In this document: positions 1 through 6,475 of the stretch, in pieces | Layout: each line of letters opens with the position of its first letter | Position numbering within the stretch: the stretch's first letter is position 1 | DNA from: CAZBLP01 sp964492825 | GTDB lineage: Bacteria; DYJV01 | Direction of reading: 5' to 3' | NCBI GenBank assembly: GCA_964492825.1 | Contig: CAZBLP010000064.1 | Coordinates: 1-8,315 of the forward strand | DNA length: 8,315 bases | Program-made: the position numbers and the translations under genes | The notes under the pieces: generated by a model | Databases searched by the model: none | What the model saw: only the letters and a program-made list of their open reading frames with translations | What the model was told of the DNA's origin: nothing

Positions 1-1214
1 GTAACAACAACAGGAACACCGAATAATTTAGCATTTTCAATTTGTTTTGCAAGGTTTGCACAACCTTTTTCAAGTGTCTGGAGATTACCTTCATCTTTAA
101 TAAGTTTTACAAGATTCTGAGCATTCAAACCAACAAGTTTTTCATTTGGGAAGCCGTGCATTGTAAGAGCTCTAACAGTACATGTAAGAACAACACAACT
201 TGGCTTAATTCCAGAATATCTGGTTTTAATATCCATAAATTTTTCCATACCAAGGTCAGCAGCAAAACCACTTTCTGTAACAACATAATCAGCCATTTTA
301 ACAGCAACTTGATCAGAAATAACCGAACTGTTACCATGAGCAATATTTGCAAATGGGCCAGCATGGATAAATGCAGGGTTACCTTCAAGAGACTGAATAA
401 GATTAGGTTTTAAAGCATCTTTCATAAGAACAGTCATTGCACCTGCAACACCAACATCTTCTGCTGTTATTGGGTCACCGTTTTTATTATAAGCTACAAT
501 AATTCTTCCTATTCTTTCTCTTAAGTCTTTTAAATCTGTAGCCAAAGCAAGAATAGCCATAACTTCTGATGCAACAGAAATGTCAAATCCTGTTTCCCTT
601 GGAACACCGTCTAATTTTGTACCTAAACCAACAACTATATTTCTAAGAGCTCTGTCATTAACATCAACAACTCTTCTCCAAGGAATATTGTGAATATCAA
701 TATCAAGCTCACCTAATCTAATTCTATTATCAAGATATGCAGCACATAAATTGTGAGCAACTGAAACTGCATGAATATCACCTGTAAAATGCAAATTCAA
801 TTCGTCCATTGGAACTACTTGAGAATATCCGCCACCTGCTGCACCGCCTTTAATTCCGAAAACAGGTCCCATTGATGGCTCTCTTAAACATAAAAACGCT
901 GATTTTCCCTTTGGTTTACCTACAAGGTTAAGAGCTTCATACATACCAATAGATGTAACTGTTTTACCTTCACCAAGTGGTGTAGGAGTAATAGCAGTAA
1001 CATCAATTAATCTTCCTGTAGGCTTGTCTTTAAGTCTTTTAAGTACTGATGCATAATCAATTTTTGCTTTATACTTTCCATAAGGTTCAACTTCATCTTC
1101 TAAAAAACCAGATTCAAGGGCAAGATCCATAATTTTTTTCATCTTATCCGATTTTACATGAGCTTGTGCAATTTCTAAATCTGATGGAACATCTCTTGGT
1201 GGTAATTTGGGCAT
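1..1214 (-). CDS. fhs: Formate--tetrahydrofolate ligase, N-terminal part (runs off the left edge)
   Basis: The enzyme makes 10-formyl-tetrahydrofolate from formate, THF and ATP in the cytoplasm. It serves folate one-carbon metabolism and the methyl branch of the Wood-Ljungdahl pathway. About 404 codons are present out of the roughly 555-590 usual for the family; the C-terminus lies outside the window. The N-terminus reads MPKLPPRDVPSDLEIAQAH. The nucleotide loop PTPLGEGKT is at about residues 77-85, followed by REPSMGPVFGIKGGAAGGGY at about 111-130 and LHFTGD at about 141-146, all family hallmarks. The ATG at 1214 has AGGAGG (1220-1225) five bases upstream. The frame is uninterrupted to the window edge. 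It lies downstream of cobJ on the same strand after a 212-bp spacer, so it probably has its own transcription start. The identification is secure; its metabolic direction (synthesis or formate production) cannot be told from sequence. Confidence 0.97.
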   Translation of the reverse strand, partial: MPKLPPRDVPSDLEIAQAHVKSDKMKKIMDLALESGFLEDEVEPYGKYKAKIDYASVLKRLKDKPTGRLIDVTAITPTPLGEGKTVTSIGMYEALNLVGKPKGKSAFLCLREPSMGPVFGIKGGAAGGGYSQVVPMDELNLHFTGDIHAVSVAHNLCAAYLDNRIRLGELDIDIHNIPWRRVVDVNDRALRNIVVGLGTKLDGVPRETGFDISVASEVMAILALATDLKDLRERIGRIIVAYNKNGDPITAEDVGVAGAMTVLMKDALKPNLIQSLEGNPAFIHAGPFANIAHGNSSVISDQVAVKMADYVVTESGFAADLGMEKFMDIKTRYSGIKPSCVVLTCTVRALTMHGFPNEKLVGLNAQNLVKLIKDEGNLQTLEKGCANLAKQIENAKLFGVPVVV

Positions 1215-1426
1215 AACATCCTCCTTTAAAATAATTTTTTAAAAACAGTAAAAACACACGTGAAAATCTTTTTAAAACAAGCAAACATAGGCAAAAACAC
1301 CGTTATATTTGCCTGAATTTTCTTAGAAAAATCAATTATATTAATATTTTATAAAGCATTTTCACTTATTTCAAAAAATATTATTTGTCAACAAAAAAAA
1401 TAAATAAATATTTTCACAAGGTTTTT
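1215..1426 (-). promoter_or_regulatory. Spacer between cobJ and fhs: likely fhs promoter and leader region
   Basis: This is very AT-rich non-coding DNA. On the minus strand there is a perfect TTGACA at 1391-1386, but the hexamer 17 bases downstream is a poor -10. TTGAAA followed by TATAAA 15 bases later (about 1371-1345) is another weak candidate. Nearer the gene, GGCAAA (1290-1295) and TTTGCC (1308-1313) form a six-base-pair inverted repeat with a 12-base loop, so the fhs leader could fold there. No GC-rich terminator hairpin follows cobJ. No match to the tetrahydrofolate riboswitch is apparent by eye. The exact promoter is unsure. Confidence 0.4.
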
Positions 1427-2281
1427 TTAATATTTTTGATGATAGCCACGAGGTGTAATAAAATATTTTCCAGACAAAATTTTTGATGTAGAATTACCAA
1501 TAATTAATACGGAAAACATATCTATTTCAAATTTTAAAAAATTTTCAAGATTAGTTAAAACCACAGACTGATTATCCCTTAATGCATTTTTAACAATTGC
1601 AACAGGAGTATCTTGTTTTTTATATTTTAACAAAATATCTCTTGCCTCTTCTATTTGAGAAACTCTTTTTTTGCTTTTCGGATTATAAATAGATATAACA
1701 AAATCTCCTTTTGCAGCTAACTCTATTCTTTTTTTTATTGTATCCCAGTCAGTTAAAAGGTCACTTAAACTTATTACTGCAAAATCATGCATTATTGGAG
1801 CACCTATTACTGCAGCTGCTGCATTGAAAGCTGAAACACCTGGGACAACCTCAACTTCAAGTTTTTCTATCAGTTTCTTCTTTTCTAATAGTTCAAAAAT
1901 TAATCCTGCCATACCGTAAATCCCTGCATCTCCTGTACTAACAACTGAAACTATCTTATTATTAAGTGCATATTCAATAGCTTTTTCAGCTCTTTCTATT
2001 TCTTTTGTCATTCCAGAAAGATAAACTTCTTTATTTTTAAGATACTCTCTTACATATTGTTTATATTTGGTATAACAAACTATCACCTCACTTTTTTCTA
2101 AAGCTTCTATGGCTCTTAATGTAAAATACTTTTCTCCCCCAGGACCTATGCCAACTATGTAAATAGAAGTTCCTGTATTGCTATTGTGACATTTCCCTGT
2201 TTTATCTTTGGAAGCAATTTCTTCCTCTTTAAACATTTTTTCATATCTTTTTTGGCACTCAAAATTGCTGCTGGCTCGCAT
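1427..2281 (-). CDS. cobJ: Precorrin-3B / cobalt-factor III C17-methyltransferase (CobJ/CbiH)
   Basis: This SAM-dependent tetrapyrrole methyltransferase methylates C17 and drives ring contraction in cobalamin synthesis. With CbiG next to it, the anaerobic (CbiH) reaction is more likely. Family signatures, numbered from the ATG at 2281, are YIVGIGPGG at 41-49, STGDAGIYGMAG near 115-126, PGVSAFNAAAAVIGAP near 147-162, then YNPKSKKR, and a C-terminal ITPRGYH. The start is uncertain. The first 39 residues have no counterpart in typical members of about 240 residues, and they lie entirely over the cbiG 3' end, a 127-nt overlap. The ATG at 2281 has AGGAG ten bases upstream, but those bases also encode the conserved GVKGVCEP of CbiG. 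Alternatives are the ATG at 2236, with no clear Shine-Dalgarno, or ATT at 2164 behind AGGA, which would leave a 10-nt overlap and a family-length protein. The frame has no ATG, GTG or TTG between 2236 and the core domain. Confidence 0.93.
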   Translation of the reverse strand: MRASSNFECQKRYEKMFKEEEIASKDKTGKCHNSNTGTSIYIVGIGPGGEKYFTLRAIEALEKSEVIVCYTKYKQYVREYLKNKEVYLSGMTKEIERAEKAIEYALNNKIVSVVSTGDAGIYGMAGLIFELLEKKKLIEKLEVEVVPGVSAFNAAAAVIGAPIMHDFAVISLSDLLTDWDTIKKRIELAAKGDFVISIYNPKSKKRVSQIEEARDILLKYKKQDTPVAIVKNALRDNQSVVLTNLENFLKFEIDMFSVLIIGNSTSKILSGKYFITPRGYHQKY

Positions 2282-3231
2282 ACTCCCTTTACTCCTATAA
2301 TTTTTTTTACATATTTGCTTGTTCTGTAGCTCTCATGAACAGAATTCAGTTCTTGTTTTGTGTAAAATTTAAGATTAATATTATACTTTTCAGCAAATAT
2401 CAATAGGCACTTCTCATTGTTCTTAATGTCAATACTCGAAACAGAATTAATGGAATTAAACGACCTGTTTAAATGTTTCAAATTTGACTTAACAACAGAG
2501 TCAAGCTCTTCAAAAGAAGTTCCCCTGTTACAACCAATGCCCAAATATAAATTTTTAGGCCGTATTAACAAATACTTTTTATCCAAACTGTTTAAGTTTG
2601 AAACTATTACTTTGTTTTTTATTTTTGAATTCAGAAGGCCATTTAATGTTTTATAAAATTTAATGCTATTTAAAAATTCAAAATTATCTGAAAAATATTC
2701 TTTAAAAAAATCTTCAGGTATATTTATTGCAATTTTTTCATTGTTTAAAACAGCAGAATTTATATTTTTTATTTTTGAAGGATTTTCAATGCTCCAGCCA
2801 AACTTCCTTACCATATCATCTATTGCAAATTTTTTATTTACATCTGTTGCAGTGGTAATTACAGCAAAAGCACCTGTTTTGTCAGCAATAAATTCGGCAA
2901 GCTCGTTACCGCCTCCTAAATGGCCGGAAATCAGGCTTATTGCGAATTTCCCCTTTTCATCCATAACAACAACCGCAGGGTCAGTAATTTTTGATTTGAT
3001 AAGTTTTGCAATTTTTCTAACAACAATACCTGTTGCCATTATTGCAATTATATTTTTATAATCTGAAAAACATTGATGAAAAATCTTATCAAGAGTATTT
3101 TTTTTTGTTAAAGTAAAAATATCAGAAAAGGGAAAAAAGGAATGGAGTGATTTTGCTAATTTCTCACCATTTTCCGTAATATAAACAATAGCTGTTTTTT
3201 TTTTATTTACCTCAATAAAATTTCCAAACAT
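2155..3231 (-). CDS. cbiG: Cobalt-precorrin-5A hydrolase CbiG
   Basis: CbiG opens the delta-lactone of cobalt-precorrin-5A and releases acetaldehyde in the anaerobic B12 pathway, in the cytoplasm. The protein is 358 residues, near the family norm. The N-terminal domain carries IMATGIVVRKIAKL (64-77), DPAVVVMDEKGKFAISLISG (84-103), HLGGGNELAEFIA (104-116) and TTATDVNKKFAIDD (126-139). A variable linker at about 150-225 leads to the C-terminal CbiG domain with LYLGIGCNRGTS (228-239) and IGVKGVCEPAAI (312-323). The ATG at 3231 has no recognisable Shine-Dalgarno but is the only ATG in frame before the domain; an upstream TGA closes the frame. A run of ten A (minus strand, 3204-3195) lies in codons 11-14. 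It follows wtpB by 69 bp and overlaps cobJ, fitting co-transcription with both. The residues between about 171 and 225 are poorly conserved in my reading. Confidence 0.95.
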   Translation of the reverse strand: MFGNFIEVNKKKTAIVYITENGEKLAKSLHSFFPFSDIFTLTKKNTLDKIFHQCFSDYKNIIAIMATGIVVRKIAKLIKSKITDPAVVVMDEKGKFAISLISGHLGGGNELAEFIADKTGAFAVITTATDVNKKFAIDDMVRKFGWSIENPSKIKNINSAVLNNEKIAINIPEDFFKEYFSDNFEFLNSIKFYKTLNGLLNSKIKNKVIVSNLNSLDKKYLLIRPKNLYLGIGCNRGTSFEELDSVVKSNLKHLNRSFNSINSVSSIDIKNNEKCLLIFAEKYNINLKFYTKQELNSVHESYRTSKYVKKIIGVKGVCEPAAILSAKKDMKKCLKRKKLLPKIKQGNVTIAIQELLFT

Positions 3232-3300
3232 ATAAAATGAATATCAGAATTAAGAAAAATAATAAAGACAATTTTATGATAAAAATTGCAAATAAAACAT

Positions 3301-4065
3301 CTATTTTTTTCTGCTAATAAAAAATCTTAAAATAATAAAAAACACCAAACATATTACCATTAACCAAACTGCAACTGGCATAGAATATTTCAAACCGTAT
3401 GATGTAAATCTTTCATAAATCAACACAGGAGCAACCATAGGATGGTATGCTATTATGATTACAGCACCGAATTCACTGATTGCACGTGCCATTGACATGA
3501 TAATTCCCTCTAAAATGCTTTTTGAAGAAAGAGGAATTACAATCTTAAAAAAAGTTTGAAACTGTGATTTACCAAGAGTCCTTGAAACATACTCCATTCT
3601 TTCGGGAATGGCTTTAATTCCTGCTTTAACACTGTTTATATAAAAAGGCAGGGCAACATAAGTTAAAACCACTACTATCCCTACAACAGAGCCTACCACA
3701 TCTATTGCAAGCCTGTTTAAAATTTTTCCAATCCAGTAATCTTTCGCAACAACCGACAATACTGCAAGTCCAATAACAGGATGAGGAATCATAATGGGTA
3801 AATCAATTATACCTTCCATTAATTTCTTAAAAGGGAATTCTTTTCTTGCAAGAATATAGGCAACAGGCGTCCCAAACAATACTGATAACACCGCAGCTAT
3901 CACCGATGAATACAAACTCAAAATTAAAGCATGCAGAACTTCGTTATCTTTTAATGTACCGAATAAGTTTGAAATGTCAGGATATAAAAGAACATTAAAA
4001 AGCGGCAAAAATACAAAACAAATTACAACAAACGATAAAATGTAAAAAACGCATTTGAATTTCAT
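3301..4065 (-). CDS. wtpB: Tungstate/molybdate ABC transporter permease
   Basis: This is the inner-membrane channel subunit of a type I ABC importer, 254 residues long. Hydrophobic segments are visible near residues 7-28, 45-72, 88-107, 122-144, 183-206 and 229-250. The cytoplasmic coupling (EAA-type) loop lies near 160-200, with TLGKSQFQTFFKIVIPLSS followed by SMARAISEFGAV, as in the ModB/WtpB/CysTW family. The PxxIPHPVIGLAVL segment (90-103) resembles the conserved PPxVxG region of molybdate/tungstate and sulfate permeases. The ATG at 4065 has AGAGGA a few bases upstream. The substrate is inferred from the neighbouring WtpA-like binding protein, since permeases of this family are hard to separate by sequence. 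It lies 106 bp downstream of the ATPase gene. That spacer holds a minus-strand TATAAT 17 bases after TTGTTT, which could be a weak internal promoter but may be chance in AT-rich DNA. Confidence 0.92.
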   Translation of the reverse strand: MKFKCVFYILSFVVICFVFLPLFNVLLYPDISNLFGTLKDNEVLHALILSLYSSVIAAVLSVLFGTPVAYILARKEFPFKKLMEGIIDLPIMIPHPVIGLAVLSVVAKDYWIGKILNRLAIDVVGSVVGIVVVLTYVALPFYINSVKAGIKAIPERMEYVSRTLGKSQFQTFFKIVIPLSSKSILEGIIMSMARAISEFGAVIIIAYHPMVAPVLIYERFTSYGLKYSMPVAVWLMVICLVFFIILRFFISRKK

Positions 4066-4171
4066 CTATTCCTCTTTAGCAATTACATACTTTAATTGAT
4101 AATAGATGCTTATTAATCACTACATTCATTTAATTCAGTTATTAGCCATTATTATATAATTTTCAATTTTT

Positions 4172-5218
4172 TCAAACAAGTCTTACATTTGTAGCTTTTA
4201 TTACCACATAAACAAGCCTTCCTTTTTCCAAATCCAACTCTTCAAAAGCATTTTTAGTGAGAATTGCTTTTATTGTAACTTCACCTATTTTCACCATTAT
4301 ATGAAAGATTTTATTTTCAATGTAAAAATCTGCAATTGTGCCTTTTAAAACATTTCTTGCAGACAATTCCTTTGGCTTATTTTTGAAAATTATCAAATCT
4401 TCAGGCCTAAAAGCCAATTTAACCTTTTTGCCTTTATCAACATTGCCTGCACTGAAAATCAAAAAATTTCCAACTTTCACTGAGGTAATACCATTTTTAC
4501 AATTATTAACAACTCCTTCCAGAATATTGGTATCAATAAAACCTGCAATGAAATCATCTTTAGGCCTGTACATAATATCTTCAACAGTTCCAAACTGCAG
4601 CAGACTCCCTTTTCTAACAACAGCAACTTTGTTTGCAAGTCCCCACACATCATCAAGGTCGTGAGTCACAAGAATAATTGTTATATTAAATCGTTCGGAA
4701 ATTTTTTTGACAGTCTGCCTGATTAAAAATTTGGAAACATTATCAAGAGCTGAAAACGGCTCATCCATAAGTATAATTTCCGGCTCCACAATTAACGCTC
4801 TTGCCAGAGCCACTCTCTGCTTTTCTCCTCCTGAAAGTGTATCAGGCATTCTGTCCAGTAAATGTTCAATATTCAGCAATTTTGAAATCTCTTTTACTTT
4901 TTCGCTATTTTTACAATTTAAACCATACTCTATATTTTTATACACATTCAAATGGGGAAAAAGTGCATAATCCTGATATATTATACCTATTTTTCTTTTT
5001 TCCGGCGGCAAAATCGATATATCAACGTTTTTTAACAATATCCTACCCTCTTTTAAAGGATAAATTCCAAGTAATGATTCAAGCAGAATTGTCTTTCCAG
5101 CACCTGTTGGTCCTATTATGGCAAGGAAATCTCCCTTTCTCAATGAAAAGGAAACTTCATTAAGTTGAAACAAAGATAAATCTATTGATAAATTTTTAAC
5201 TTCTAAAAAATTTTCCAT
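4172..5218 (-). CDS. wtpC: Tungstate/molybdate ABC transporter ATP-binding protein
   Basis: This is the cytoplasmic ATPase subunit of the importer, 348 residues. It shows Walker A GPTGAGKT (36-43), Q-loop YQDYALFPH (81-89), signature LSGGEKQR (128-135), Walker B IILMDEP (148-154), D-loop SALD (156-159) and the switch histidine in VTHD (183-187). After FIDTNILEG (227-235) comes an accessory region ending in a TOBE domain (about 286-348), the oxyanion-sensing module of ModC/WtpC-type ATPases. It may allow inhibition by internal molybdate or tungstate; this is known for some family members and inferred here. The ATG at 5218 has GGGAG ten bases upstream, a rather long spacing. Two other upstream ATGs are out of frame with the gene. 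It lies between the binding-protein and permease genes, 114 bp and 106 bp away. Sulfate or other oxyanions cannot be excluded from this subunit alone. Confidence 0.94.
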   Translation of the reverse strand: MENFLEVKNLSIDLSLFQLNEVSFSLRKGDFLAIIGPTGAGKTILLESLLGIYPLKEGRILLKNVDISILPPEKRKIGIIYQDYALFPHLNVYKNIEYGLNCKNSEKVKEISKLLNIEHLLDRMPDTLSGGEKQRVALARALIVEPEIILMDEPFSALDNVSKFLIRQTVKKISERFNITIILVTHDLDDVWGLANKVAVVRKGSLLQFGTVEDIMYRPKDDFIAGFIDTNILEGVVNNCKNGITSVKVGNFLIFSAGNVDKGKKVKLAFRPEDLIIFKNKPKELSARNVLKGTIADFYIENKIFHIMVKIGEVTIKAILTKNAFEELDLEKGRLVYVVIKATNVRLV

Positions 5219-5332
5219 GAAAACTTATACTCCCATTGCATAAAAAATCAATTGGCATGGTTGCAGGATGCTACGTTTTTTGCAAACTCACCGGGATTTT
5301 CCGTAAACAACTTCGCATTTTAGAAAAAACTA
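5219..5332 (-). other. wtpA-wtpC spacer with a less AT-rich patch and imperfect inverted repeat
   Basis: This 114-bp gap stands out from the surrounding AT-rich intergenic DNA, because about 5255-5315 has clearly more G and C. TTGCATAAAAAA (5236-5247) and TTTTTTGCAA (5276-5285) form an imperfect inverted repeat around a loop that itself contains GCAT and ATGC (5255-5258 and 5268-5271). On the minus strand a short open frame could encode about 20 residues, with TTG as its only possible start and no clear ribosome site. It may be a structured RNA element that tunes wtpC relative to wtpA, or a remnant of former coding sequence. Neither is established. Confidence 0.35.
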
Positions 5333-6223
5333 TCAGGGTTTGTAAATAAAATTCTGACCGCACTGCTCAATTATTTTTCCGCCTTTGTTTTTGTCCAAAA
5401 CAAAATTTACAAACTTCTTTGCCAAATCAATCTGCTCTGATTCTTTTAAATAGGTTATACCGTAAATAATTGCCTTGCCTTTTTTATATACAAATTCTCC
5501 CGGTTTTTTACCTGTCAGTTTAACCGCAGCCTGTTTATAAAAATTGCTGTATTTTAAATTTCTCAAATTTATTTGGTCAGGTAAAGCAACATATTTAAAA
5601 TTATGCTGAACAGCTATTGATTTGTAGATAAATAGGAAATCAATAAACCCTTCTTTAAGGAGTGGAGTTAAATCTGTCTCCTTTGGCCTAATAATTATTT
5701 TGTTTCTATTTTTTGTGATATTTTTAAAAAAATTAGAAATTTTATAATATTTTTCAGCAAGTTTTAATAAAATTACTGTCCTGTATCCGCATGGGTCAAG
5801 ATTTGGGTCCGAATGACCATACTTTACTCCGTTTTTTTGAAGTATTTTATACCAATTTCTTGAGTTAATCTTATCTGAAAATTTACTTTTATCAGTATAA
5901 CAAATTACCATTTCATTTGATGCAAATTTAAAACTTTTGTCAGCATATTTAGGAACCATCATTTCATCAATTAATGTATAATCAGCTGATGCATAAACAT
6001 CTGCATATTTTCCAACATCAACAATCATTCTTGCCAATTTTCTACTGCCGCCTATTACCCTTTGCACATCCACATTAGGATTTTCCTCTTCAAAGGCTTT
6101 TTCAATTTTCATAAAAGGCACACTTAAACTTCCTGCATGAAAAACTATTAGTTTTGTTTTTGCATAAATTCCTGTAACCAGGAAAGTTACACAAAAAAGA
6201 GTTAAGAAGATTTTTTTAACCAT
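5333..6223 (-). CDS. wtpA: Tungstate/molybdate-binding protein WtpA (periplasmic)
   Basis: This is the periplasmic solute-binding protein that captures tungstate or molybdate for the WtpBC importer, 296 residues. A Sec signal peptide (positive MVKK, hydrophobic core 5-19, likely cleavage after GIYA at 21) precedes the mature domain. Anion-site motifs are HAGSLSVPF (29-37), ADVYASAD (74-81), DPNLDPCGYRT (139-149), RPKETDL (179-185) and FLFIYKSIAVQH (196-207), the pattern of archaeal and bacterial WtpA. The acidic residues in the third and fourth motifs match where WtpA-type proteins supply carboxylates for six-fold coordination; the exact residues are inferred. I chose the ATG at 6223 over a TTG four codons upstream (6235), because GGAGGG sits just 5' of the ATG and would be inside the gene if the TTG were used. 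It is the first gene of the minus-strand operon. Sequence cannot decide between tungstate and molybdate preference. Confidence 0.95.
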   Translation of the reverse strand: MVKKIFLTLFCVTFLVTGIYAKTKLIVFHAGSLSVPFMKIEKAFEEENPNVDVQRVIGGSRKLARMIVDVGKYADVYASADYTLIDEMMVPKYADKSFKFASNEMVICYTDKSKFSDKINSRNWYKILQKNGVKYGHSDPNLDPCGYRTVILLKLAEKYYKISNFFKNITKNRNKIIIRPKETDLTPLLKEGFIDFLFIYKSIAVQHNFKYVALPDQINLRNLKYSNFYKQAAVKLTGKKPGEFVYKKGKAIIYGITYLKESEQIDLAKKFVNFVLDKNKGGKIIEQCGQNFIYKP

Positions 6224-6227
6224 TTTT

Positions 6228-6233
6228 CCCTCC
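6228..6233 (-). promoter_or_regulatory. Ribosome binding site deciding the wtpA start
   Basis: GGAGGG on the minus strand lies four bases before the ATG at 6223. It rules against the upstream in-frame TTG at 6235, whose codon overlaps this site. Confidence 0.85.
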
Positions 6234-6271
6234 AAAATATTTTTGGGAGTTAAAATTACAAAAACTTACTT

Positions 6272-6300
6272 ATACTAACCAATATTATTTAAAATGTCAA
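6272..6300 (-). promoter_or_regulatory. Sigma-70-type promoter of the wtp-cbi operon
   Basis: On the minus strand a perfect TTGACA (6300-6295) is followed after exactly 17 bases by TAGTAT (6277-6272), four of six matches to the -10 consensus. It gives a leader of roughly 40 bases before the wtpA ATG. Immediately upstream are two AT palindromes (TTTTATAAAA at 6305-6314 and TTTATAAA at 6320-6327) that could be an UP element or an operator. No recognisable ModE-type box was found by eye. Confidence 0.75.
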
Positions 6301-6391
6301 TATTTTTTATAAAATTGCCTTTATAAAAAATTAAAAACAAACATTCCTGTTAAAAATACACTTCATAATACTGCTTGTAATTTTTCTAATG

Positions 6392-6420
6392 TTAAAAATT
6401 TTCCGTAATTATATTATAAT
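6392..6420 (+). promoter_or_regulatory. Probable promoter of cas6
   Basis: A perfect TATAAT (6415-6420) is preceded after 17 bases by TTAAAA (6392-6397), four of six matches to the -35 consensus. It faces cas6 and would give a leader of about 35 bases before the GGGAGG site. The -35 lies within the second copy of a 10-base direct repeat TGTTAAAAAT (6348-6357 and 6390-6399), whose copies are 42 bp apart. Confidence 0.55.
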
Positions 6421-6460
6421 CACTTGATTTCTTTTCTTTTTAAAGTTAAAATACAAGAAA

Positions 6461-6466
6461 GGGAGG
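6461..6466 (+). promoter_or_regulatory. Strong Shine-Dalgarno site for cas6 with no ATG, GTG or TTG start in frame
   Basis: GGGAGG lies six bases before an in-frame ATA (6473) and nine before a second (6476). The only usual start codon nearby, TTG at 6468, is in another frame and meets a TAA two codons later. The strength and position of this site argue that translation of cas6 begins here and not at the TTG at 6593. Confidence 0.7.
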
Positions 6467-6475
6467 ATTGGAATA

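Noticed and set aside
42..413. Plus-strand open frame of 123 codons
   Set aside because: It is the antisense shadow of fhs, which has clear family motifs on the minus strand.
1215..1426. Tetrahydrofolate or cobalamin riboswitch upstream of fhs
   Set aside because: No recognisable conserved core or stem pattern; only one short inverted repeat.
2417..3061. Plus-strand open frames opposite cbiG
   Set aside because: They are antisense to a recognised gene, have no ribosome sites and no recognisable domains.
4338..5163. Plus-strand open frames opposite wtpC
   Set aside because: They mirror the ABC ATPase gene, whose Walker and signature motifs leave no doubt about the coding strand.
6233..6235. 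wtpA starting at TTG 6235
   Set aside because: The Shine-Dalgarno overlaps this codon and serves the ATG at 6223, which begins a normal signal peptide.
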